Of a stretch of DNA of 64,000 nucleotides, positions 55,867-64,000 are shown one piece after another. A model generated the notes under the pieces. It worked only from the letters and a program-made list of their open reading frames with translations, searched no databases and was not told the DNA's origin. The stretch is from Epichloe hybrida (taxonomy: Eukaryota; Ascomycota; Sordariomycetes; Hypocreales; Clavicipitaceae). The DNA is taken from positions 930,001 through 994,000 of the forward strand of contig JAFEKR010000004.1 of the NCBI GenBank assembly GCA_019022495.1, read 5' to 3'. Numbering within the stretch: position 1 is the first letter of the stretch; each line of letters begins with the position of its first letter. A program made the translations under genes and the position numbers.

Positions 55867-57327
55867 TGTACGCTCACTGATTTGGAAAGTGGTGTACGGG
55901 TTACCGGATTGAAACATATTGTACGGACCGTAGTTCGTATGTACGTACATATGATATGCAATCCGTACTCCGTACACATGGAAGCCATGCAGAGCACATT
56001 ATAGAAAAGCGGGTTCGATCGAGAAGCTTCCGCCCGAGAGTCATCATGACGACCTGCTATTCACAGGGCAGTGTGACGTTGGTTGTCTGGTTGTCGATGG
56101 ACAATCCCTTCTTCTGGCTTACGCACAGATGCTGTAGATTCACCCGCGTACAGAATATTACCGGGTCGCGCCCGAGGTCTGTGAACTCGGACCGAACGGG
56201 ACGTTGTATTTTTATTCTTGCATGTATTGTTTTCTTTAGTCGGCTTCCGTCTAGAACAATCCTTGAGGGCTTAGCTCCTTCGGTGCTGCCACTGCGGTTT
56301 GAAAAAAACACGGATCATCCCACTTTCCATTCTTGGAACGAAATGCTGTCCGAGATTGTATCGTTTCAGGACGAGACCAATGCTCATTGGATTGAGTAGA
56401 AACACACCAGCCCAGAATGGCTGTGTACTTTGTTAGGATTAGGAATGGTCGATATGTCGCTCAGGTGGATTCTCCATCTAAAATGCCGGCGCGCCAAACA
56501 TCTTCATCCTGCAATGGACCACACCTTCAGTGGATTGAACTAGATTGCGAGATTGCAGTTCCTTGTGATAATGTGTTTTCCTTTTTTTTCGCTTCTCACT
56601 ATTGTGATTGGTTTCTTCCTGGAGGGGAGGAAGGGCGGTGGCGGCGCCAACTCGGGCAATTTCTCCGCCTGATTTCTTCAGCTGTACGGAGTAGCCACCA
56701 GTGAGACATTTTGATTTTGTATCTGAACCAAGAAGGGAACAAAAGGAGAAAAAAGAAACTAAAGCAAGGAATATCCAGCTAGGCGGGCAGCTAGTCACTA
56801 GGCGGGCAGAAGCACAATGAACAGAAGACACACAGGATGACGGCCCAGTTGGTAGGTACAATGTAAAACCTTTTGTTTCGGGTTCGCCGTCGGTTCACTG
56901 CATCCGTGGTGGGTGTTGGGGGCGTAAACGAGAGGAAGAAGCAAAAAAAAAAGAAAACCTACAGAATCTAATCTGTCTGGCAAATTCAGGAGACACTAAC
57001 GAGGTTCTTTTCCGCCGACGAGAAGGGGAAGGGACTCGTCAGACAACGTGGTGCGTGGATGATCTGTGTTCTAGAGGCTTTAGAGGAATGAGCTTGATGA
57101 AGAAAGTGAAACATCCCCTTTGTTCACCATGTGGCAACGTCCACACGCGGCATTTGAGGAACGCAATACGATTTTTCGCACGTTTCTTTTCCGGGTCGCT
57201 TGATTTCTGCTCTTGCGAGAGTACTGTGGTTGCGGTGATGTGAAAGGGGATCACGATCCCTGAGGTTGCTGTCAGAATGCAATTTTCGTTATGGATTTTC
57301 TGGGTTTGGTGATGTTCATGACCAATT

Positions 57328-58651
57328 CTAGTCATCCATCAGCTCTGCTAGCTCCGCCTCTTCTTCTGCCGTCAGCAAGCTTTCGCCAGCCAGGTCTGCC
57401 TCATCAGTCTTGGCCTGCTTGAAATTCTCAATCTGTCTAATCACATCATCTAGCTGTGTCTTTTGTATAGGCCAGGTGCGGATCGTTCTGTCGATGCTGA
57501 CGCTGCACATCTTCTCTGGCGTGCCTTGCGAATTGCGAAGCAGGACCAAGTCTGTGATCTCCTCGTAGTGGCCCTCTAAGGTGCAGTATAGCTTTCCAGA
57601 GGCTCTATCCCATACCTTGACGTTCTCATCTCTGCCTGCCGTGAATACCCAGTGCTCCGTGGGCTGAACTCCGCGAACGTAGTCACCATGTGTAAGGACA
57701 TCTTCGGCAACAAAGTTGCGAGACCGAACGAGACATTTGGCTGTGCCGTCAGCGCTGGCAGTCCACAAGTCGGCATCTTCATTTTCCATGTCGAAAACAA
57801 GCTTGTAGATGCTCGTGTCGTGTTCTTCAATGGTTAATCGTTCTGTGTCAGGCCGATCATGGAAGGACTCCGTGACTTGCTCACAGTGGTCTAGGGTAAG
57901 CTTCCATCTCCTAAGATGTGGATCACTGCTGGCACTGACGAGAAGAAGTTCGTCGGCAGAACTGAGTGTCGGGTCCAAAGCGAGATGTTGGACGGCGAGC
58001 ATGGTCGTTGTAGGATCTTGAATGGTGCGCAGTCGATTTCCGGTCTCGATGTCCCAGACATTAATCTTCTTGTCGGCTCCACCACTAATGAGAATGTCTT
58101 TGCCGCCAAGCTGTGCGCAGAGTACACATTTCACAAAATCAGAGTGACCGCTGTATTTTCGAAGAAGCTCAGTGGAATCAACGTCCCATGACCAGATGTA
58201 TTTATCCCATGATCCCGCAAACACAGTCTTGTTGCCTTTGCCGCCAAGGGCGAGACAGGTGACGGGGGCTTTCGGTCCACGATATGTTGCCTGGTGTTCA
58301 GAGGCCTATTGCCAGTGTTAGCTGGGGAGAGAAGATGTACGAAGACATAAAATGAATTAAATTTGTTTCGTACTGTTAGATTCACGCGGCGGATGTAGCC
58401 CGCAGACTCTGCGACATATATTGAAGAAAGGGGCGATGCTGGATCAGCGACAGCCGCGAGAATCTTCGACTTCATCTCTATGGGGTCGCCATGCTTGTTA
58501 CCAGCTTTGGCTGCTTTCCTTGCTCTCTGAGCTTGCGATGCACTGTCCGTTGATGGAGTTAGACCTCTGATCGGGACATGATATTAGAAGCCCCGCGTTT
58601 TGTGACGACTTACTCGGTCTCAAAGAAGTGGTCTCTGTCTGCAGATTGCAT
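57328..58651 (-). CDS. WD40-repeat protein
   Basis: The model is complement(join(57328..58305, 58374..58566, 58614..58651)), 402 aa. Exon 1 gives MQSADRDHFFETE and exon 2 the next 64 residues. Exon 3 joins as ASEHQATYRGPKAPVTCLAL, all in frame. Several WD40 repeats are visible, for example GSWDKYIWSWDV, SGGADKKINVWDIETG, SASSDPHLRRWKL, TASADGTAKCLV, AGRDENVKVWDRASG and SVSIDRTIRTWPI. The C-terminus is acidic (EEEAELAELMDD). A single seven-bladed propeller is likely. I cannot assign it to a named complex; a protein-interaction role is inferred from the fold. It is transcribed away from CTF4 and shares its upstream region. Confidence 0.85.
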
Positions 58652-59116
58652 TGTTGGGGTCCTTATCCGACGATTGGATCTATGTATTCCTCTGAGAATA
58701 GTTACGGATCATGTATTTTTTTTTGCATCAGAATCAAATATCGCAGCTCTTTTCTATTTTCACGACATTCATCGTCGGGTCTTTCTAATCTGAAAATTCG
58801 TCCCGTTCCCCTCCATCCACAGCGGTTGGCAAATCCTGGTGGAGACATCGTGGGGCAGCTGCCGACGGCTGGCAACCCCACAGGCCACTTGCGCTTCTCA
58901 GTACGTACCGCGGCGGGCGGGGTGCGCGTGTCAGAACTATCCGGCTCTGGGTTAAATTAAGACGCGTCCCTAAGCGCGTCTTCCACTTAAACAACCCTTT
59001 TCGCTCGATGTAGCCAGCATCGTTTTGTCGATGCCTCACGGTGATAGTACATAGACTGTGACAGCGCTTTTCATGGGCTTCTTTCGTCTTGTCAAGGACC
59101 TTGATCAAATATCAGA
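58652..59116. promoter_or_regulatory. Bidirectional promoter region of the WD40 gene and CTF4
   Basis: 465 bp between two divergent start codons. It contains GACGCG, an 8-nt spacer, then CGCGTC at 58961-58980, a perfect 6-bp dyad. Its left arm overlaps ACGCGT at 58962-58967, the core of MBF-type cell-cycle boxes. CTF4 is a replication gene, so S-phase control is plausible but inferred. Confidence 0.5.
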
Positions 59117-61787
59117 ATGGACTCTACAATGATGTCGAGGCCACGGCCACGACCAGCTCATACACAAGGAACGACCTGCTGCGCCTACACCACTGATGGC
59201 AATCGACTCGTCACCGTCGGCTCGAACAACACCATTCGACTTTATAAAACAGGTTCGAACGGAGAACCAACGAACATCGACGACTGCCAGGAACAGAACG
59301 TGTCGATCGCAGCAGGCAAGGACATCTTCGTCGTCGGTTCTGAGGACGGCACGGTTAGTTTGTACAATATCGACACAGCCAACTTTGAACGTTTCTTGCT
59401 CCGCACGACTCTGCCGATTCGAGACGTTGCCTTGAGTCGCGACTCCCAATGGTGCGCGGTTGCCAGTGACGAGTTGAGCGTCAAACTTGTCAACACGAAC
59501 GATATTACGCAAGTGAAGCATTTGCGAGAACATAGCAAGCCGGCCAGACACGTCACTTTTGACCCCCCTGGCAGACTTGCAGCTCTCTCTTGCGCAGATG
59601 GCATTGTCTATGTTTACTCATTGACGGCAGAACAGCCTGAATTGATCCGGAAAGTTGACGGTATCATCGGAGCCAACGATGGTGAGAGTGAAGCATCCAC
59701 CAGAGTGGTCTGGCATCCGGATGGCCGCGCCTTCGCAGTTCCGACACCGACCAAGGATATTCAGATCATCTCTAAGCATGACTGGGAAAAACAAAGATGC
59801 TTCGCGAATGGCCATTTATCCGACATCACCGCTGTTGCTTGGTCTCCAAATGGTGCATTGCTGGCTTCAGCGAGCAAAGACGGGAAGGTGTTGGTATGGG
59901 AGACCAAGACCCAGAGTGTCATCCAGCGCTATGATTACTCCAATGTGATTGATCTAGCGTGGCACCCGTCCAAAAACATTCTGTCTTTCACGACTACGGA
60001 CGGAGAAGTTTACATCTACACGGACTTCTTACCTGAACAATACGCACCATTACTGAAGCTCGACACGCAACCTGCACCGTTCATCCATGATCCATTATCC
60101 GAGATCTCAGGGAATCGCCAACTGCCACCAGTCAATGGCCTCAAGGCCCAGCCGATTCCATCGAGGCCTCGCAGGGAGTCGTTAGGAAGCATTGACTCAA
60201 TACTCGCCGACGGCGACGGCGACGAGGATGGCGATGACTGGGTTGTCAATGATGACAATGCTGGCTACGTGATTGATAGAGGGAGCAAGCGTGCCCGCGA
60301 CCCGGACGATGTGTTCGGAGACCACAGCAGCAAAAGAATGCATCTCATGCAACCACAACACCATGAATCATTCCAACCAGGATCGACTCCCTGGCGAGGA
60401 AATAGAAAGTACTTGTGCCTCAATCTGATCGGATTCGTGTGGACGGTAGATCAAGACTCACACCACACCGTCACCGTGGAATTCTACGACCATGAGTTTC
60501 ACCGAGACTTTCACTTCACAGACACATTTTTATACGACAAGGCATGTCTCAACGACAAAGGGGCCTTGTTCTCGAGTCCGCCCAAAGATGAGGCCCCCGC
60601 GTGTATCTTCTACAGGCCGCATGAGAGCTGGACACAGCGATCGGATTGGCGGACACAGTTGCCCAAGGGAGAGGCTGTGACAGCAATGTCGTTGAGTGAA
60701 TCCTTTATCACGGTGACCACATCTGCCAACTACGTTCGAGTCTTCACCCTTTTTGGCATACCGTACCGGGTATATCGTCCCAAGAGCTCTCCGATGGTGA
60801 CATGCGCCAGCTGGAGAGACTACGTCCTGACGATAGGAAATGGCCCAGTCGGGTCCGACGGAAACACGCGACTCCTCTATACTATTGAAAACGTCAAACG
60901 TGATGAAATATGTCAGAATGAAGACACCGTCGCCCTTCCCCAAGGGGCAACGCTCAAAAGTACATTCTTCTCAGACAATGGCGTAGGTTTCATCCACCAG
61001 TTTTGTACTTGCATCTTTCTTGTTCAATGTTCGCTAACACCCGTGGCAGGATCCATGCATATACGACTCAACGGGCACATTACTGACTCTTCTTCACTGG
61101 CGCCAGCCATCTCGTGCCTGTTGGGTGCCGCTGCTGGACACCAGATTGTTGCCACGACTAGCGTCTGGTCGAAAGTATGAAACGTATTTTCCAATTGCAG
61201 TAGCAGACAACAAATTTCACTGCATCATTCTCAAGGGAGGTGACCAGTATCCGTACTTCCCGCGACCGCTCCTCTCGGAATTCGACTTTTCCATCCCCCT
61301 GTCGTCACCACCCGAGAAGAAGCAGAAAGACAAGAAAAAAGGAACCCGGGCGGCACAGAACGGCGAAGATCAGGCAATGGATGAGGACGACATTGAGTCC
61401 AATGGCGAAGGGGAAGAAGAAGGAGAAGACGAGAACGCCGAGAGCAGGAAACTCGAGCAGCAGTTTATGCTCAAGGATGTGCAAAGTGCCCAACTTCGTG
61501 ACCTCGTTGAATCCACATCTGGAAACCACGCGCAACGCTCTCTGCTATCGCGCATTGAACTGGAGATTGACAAGACGCTCTTGCAACTCTTGGCCGTGGA
61601 ATGTCGACAGGGTGAAGATCGCGGCATGCGCGCTCTGGAGATGGTAGAACTCATGCGAGACCGAACAGGTCGCATGATAGAAGCTGCAGGCAAGGTTGCC
61701 GAGCGATATGGCCGTACCGTCTTGGGAGAGAAGATTCGCGAGGTTGGAGAAAAGAGGGTCAGTGGCATGGACGAATACGATATCTAA
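59117..61787 (+). CDS. CTF4: Replisome hub protein Ctf4/Mcl1 (AND-1/WDHD1 homologue)
   Basis: The model is join(59117..60982, 61050..61787), 867 aa, close to yeast Ctf4 (927) and S. pombe Mcl1 (815). The intron is GTAGGT to GGCAG and keeps frame: FFSDNG joins DPCIYDSTGTLLTLLHW. The N-terminal WD40 propeller spans about residues 1-310 (TVGSNNTIRLYK, GHLSDITAVAWSPNGALLAS, SKDGKVLVWETK). An acidic linker follows. The SepB-type second propeller spans about residues 410-710 (RKYLCLNLIGFVWTVD, CASWRDYVLTIGNGPVG), then a C-terminal helical bundle. Ctf4 links the CMG helicase to DNA polymerase alpha-primase and other clients and supports cohesion. The vertebrate HMG box is absent, as in other fungi. 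Confidence 0.94.
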
Positions 61788-62691
61788 TGGGGAGGGATAC
61801 TATTACTGATTGTGGACGGTGTTGTGTGTATTACGACGATTGTTTCTGTCTCCTTTGAGAGACGTCCAAAAGTCCTGGGTCTTTTGGGTATTGTTCGTCA
61901 CGCAAGCATGAGAGGGAGTCAACGGAAGGAGGAGCCATTGAGCAAGCTAGTTTGAATACGATACTTGGAGTACGAATCTACGACTATTTCCTGTCTTTCC
62001 ATCCTTTTCTGTCGCATCTCCCATTAATCTGTATTGTTTCAGGGTTATGCTGATAAAGCAATGATGCTTTTGCCCGCCGCTTTTGGCCAATCTCACTTGT
62101 CGGTTGGCACGTACCATTAATACAAACAGATTCAAAGCGGCAATTTTCAATTGAATATTCGAAAACGTCATGTATATGAATTTGAACACCCTCCCTCCTC
62201 TTGTCGCGGGAATCATCTTTCTGATCCAAATGGCAGCGAAAGTCTAAGCGTCATTTTCTAGTGCTCCCTAGGAAACTGTAAGGACGCATAAAGACACATA
62301 TTTTAAAAATTAAACACGCATATTGTCAGGAGCACAGAGGTCAGAGACAGGGCAGTAAAGCCTCGGATAAACCTCGGGCCGTGCGGATAACTTGGGGACT
62401 ATACGGATTACGGATTACATATACATATACGCTAGGTGGGGTATTTAGATAAAGACTGCCTATATTATGTATGTGGTAGGTAAACCGTCTATCATGATTA
62501 GGACTAACGGCATATGCGTGTTTAGTTTTTGACATAGGAGGCAGCAGCTTTAACCCTCGCGCCTTGGACCCTCGCGGCTAGGAACATCTAGCAATGACAG
62601 CACAAGGCGCCTTAATTCAAGCATCTGACAAGCCCTCTCACGAGACAAGGTAGGAATAGTGGATATCACCACACCCCGTGCGCCAACAAAC
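61788..62691. other. Intergenic region upstream of DLT1, with a dispersed repeat fragment
   Basis: No gene is supported. At about 62450-62525 the sequence resembles 12318-12400, best in GATTAGGACTAACGGCATAT against GATTAGGACTAGCGGCTTAT. The stretch 62380-62480 is AT-rich with TATACA-type steps. Confidence 0.4.
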
Positions 62692-64000
62692 ATGCAATAC
62701 CGACGCGTGTTCTTCCGCATCCTTTACGGGTCGATCTACCTCGTCTTCTTCCTCCTCCTCGTCGGCTTGCTTCTCATTACCCCCGGCGATGCCATCGACC
62801 GATCACTCCGCAACGACCAAAAATACAATGTGCTCATCTTGACCATCTCGTACGTGGTGACTGTTGTCACAGTGATTTTCGTCTACATTCTACGACTATA
62901 CATTACCAAGACGGCTCTTGCTTCGATTCCCAAGGCTTGGGTACCCATCGATAAGGGCGACGTGAAGGATGCCGTGTATCGCATGATACACAGTGGACTG
63001 AGCCGAAGTGCGGCGATTGCGTACGAGTCGAGGCCCAGGGAGCAAATGATGGACTTGGGCAGGAATGTCTGTACAAACGACGCCGGCGAGCGGACATCAC
63101 AGCCCGGGTACAGGAGGGCAAAGACGGTCGCGGAGGACTTGGGCCTGCCGCTGCCCCCGAGCCGTCCTGTCTGGGGCGAGATCGAACACTACGGATGGGC
63201 ATCGCCGAACTCGCCTGATTTGCGCAATCTGCAGTACAGCAGCGTGCTTTCCGAGCTGCCGAACCTCATTGAAGCCAGGGCGCTCACGCTGGCTCCCACA
63301 CAGTCGTCAGACGGTACTGTGGCCGGGCAAACGCCCATGCCGGATCCAGAGACAACCATTTTGCTACAGCGCATGCCCAGCATGACGATGCGAGACTACC
63401 TCGATCATCTCTCCAGCATGGACGTCGTGCCCATGGATGAAACGACGATCCTCTTCCTCGCCCAGTATGAGCACGCGCGCTTCTCCAACCGGCCCATCTC
63501 CAACGACCTGTTCCGAGAGCTCATGCATCTGTTTGCCGAGATCCTACGCGCCATGCAACCCTTGGATCCCAACGTTCTGCAGTCTCTCGAAGAGAGCGGA
63601 AATTCCGGCTGGGGCCCGTCGGAAAGCGACATGGACATTGACAACGACGCGCCGCTGTACACGAACCCTCCTTCTCCGCAAAGCAGCATATCCCGCAGCA
63701 CCCTGAGTTCTGTGCGACGACGGCCACCCATGCGGACGCCCTCGGCCCAAGCCTGGAGCTTTCGCACCGCCCCCAACACGCCCGGGAGCAGGAAAACGGG
63801 CGTTCTATCTAGGAAATCAAGCGAAAACAGCTTTGCGCAGACCCGCCGACAGCATACAGTGAGAAGTCAGCCTTCGAGTTCGAGTCTCGGGTCCAATGCG
63901 ATGGGGAGCAGTGATTCGGGATCTGTGATTCGTCTTGCGACGAGGCAAGATCCGGGGACGCTTCCGTATGTGTTGAACTTGAGTCCCACAGCGGATAGCT
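62692..64000 (+). CDS. DLT1: Dlt1-family membrane protein (defect at low temperature), 3' end cut by window
   Basis: The frame opens at ATG 62692 and stays open for 436 codons to the window end, so it is 3' partial. Two transmembrane helices lie near the N-terminus: residues of about 9-30 (ILYGSIYLVFFLLLVGLLLI) and 46-67 (VLILTISYVVTVVTVIFVYI). Then come ASIPKAWVPIDKGDVKDAVY and SRSAAIAYESRPRE, blocks I recognise from the fungal Dlt1 family. The remainder is a long cytoplasmic region, Ser/Pro-rich from about residue 300. The yeast gene is named for a cold-sensitive phenotype and its molecular role is unknown. No intron is needed within the window. Confidence 0.88.
   Translation, partial: MQYRRVFFRILYGSIYLVFFLLLVGLLLITPGDAIDRSLRNDQKYNVLILTISYVVTVVTVIFVYILRLYITKTALASIPKAWVPIDKGDVKDAVYRMIHSGLSRSAAIAYESRPREQMMDLGRNVCTNDAGERTSQPGYRRAKTVAEDLGLPLPPSRPVWGEIEHYGWASPNSPDLRNLQYSSVLSELPNLIEARALTLAPTQSSDGTVAGQTPMPDPETTILLQRMPSMTMRDYLDHLSSMDVVPMDETTILFLAQYEHARFSNRPISNDLFRELMHLFAEILRAMQPLDPNVLQSLEESGNSGWGPSESDMDIDNDAPLYTNPPSPQSSISRSTLSSVRRRPPMRTPSAQAWSFRTAPNTPGSRKTGVLSRKSSENSFAQTRRQHTVRSQPSSSSLGSNAMGSSDSGSVIRLATRQDPGTLPYVLNLSPTADS

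Larger units (their letters stand above)
51682..57327. other. Gene-poor region, 5.6 kb, rich in short motifs
   Basis: No protein-coding gene is supported; frames are short, overlapping and without domains. The stretch is marked by a heptamer tandem repeat at 52321 and by seven of the eleven exact TACGGAGTA/TACTCCGTA copies in the window. Related variants with CCGTAC steps occur near 54170-54190, 55160 and 55920. It may hold regulatory DNA or non-coding transcripts. Confidence 0.45.

Noticed and set aside
56010..56025. GGTTCGATCG-like string suggestive of a tRNA T-loop
   Set aside because: No matching acceptor, D-arm or anticodon stem could be built around it. No tRNA or rRNA gene was found in the window.

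Overview
The window is filamentous ascomycete DNA. The genes have short introns (about 50-110 nt) with GTANGN donors and CTAAC-type branch points, and the recognisable products are fungal: Rlp24, Bet4, a CYS-3/MetR bZIP factor, Chl4, Rnr1, Ypt1, Ctf4/Mcl1 and Dlt1. An AT-saturated retroelement whose LTRs differ only by transitions indicates repeat-induced point mutation (RIP). A Sordariomycete, probably Hypocreales, fits best. The genus cannot be set from sequence reading alone.

Layout. 0.8-5 kb: a large proline-rich protein of unknown function (+) and a vWA-domain protein (-). 5.56-12.31 kb: one complete but dead Ty1/copia-type LTR retrotransposon on the minus strand, with 261-bp LTRs and a TTAAG target duplication. 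12.7-16.8 kb: RLP24, a DEDDh-type exonuclease-like protein of the Gfd2/YDR514C type, and BET4. 17-27 kb: an accessory island with a decayed NLR/TPR-like gene, a small protein-kinase gene, a foldback element of about 800 bp carrying a hexamer microsatellite, and a class I aminotransferase gene with reading-frame breaks. 28.7-40.3 kb: a conserved small protein, the CYS3 bZIP factor, CHL4, a TatD-family nuclease and RNR1. 40.3-51.7 kb: a CFEM/GPI-type surface protein with one frameshift, YPT1, and a conserved serine-rich protein of about 980 aa. 51.7-57.3 kb: a gene-poor stretch with short repeats and many copies of TACGGAGTA. 57.3-64 kb: a WD40 protein and CTF4 in divergent orientation, then DLT1 running off the window end.

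The genes do not form one pathway. The core genes cover replication and the cell cycle (RNR1, CTF4, CHL4), Rab trafficking (YPT1 and BET4, whose enzyme prenylates Rabs such as Ypt1), ribosome assembly (RLP24) and sulfur regulation (CYS3). I found no clearly new system. The most unusual items are the TACGGAGTA motif field, the foldback element, the perfect hairpin at 33.09 kb, several tiny exons (9, 11, 13 and 19 nt) and the decayed immune-receptor-like/kinase island. Exon boundaries were inferred by hand from splice signals and reading frame, without transcripts.
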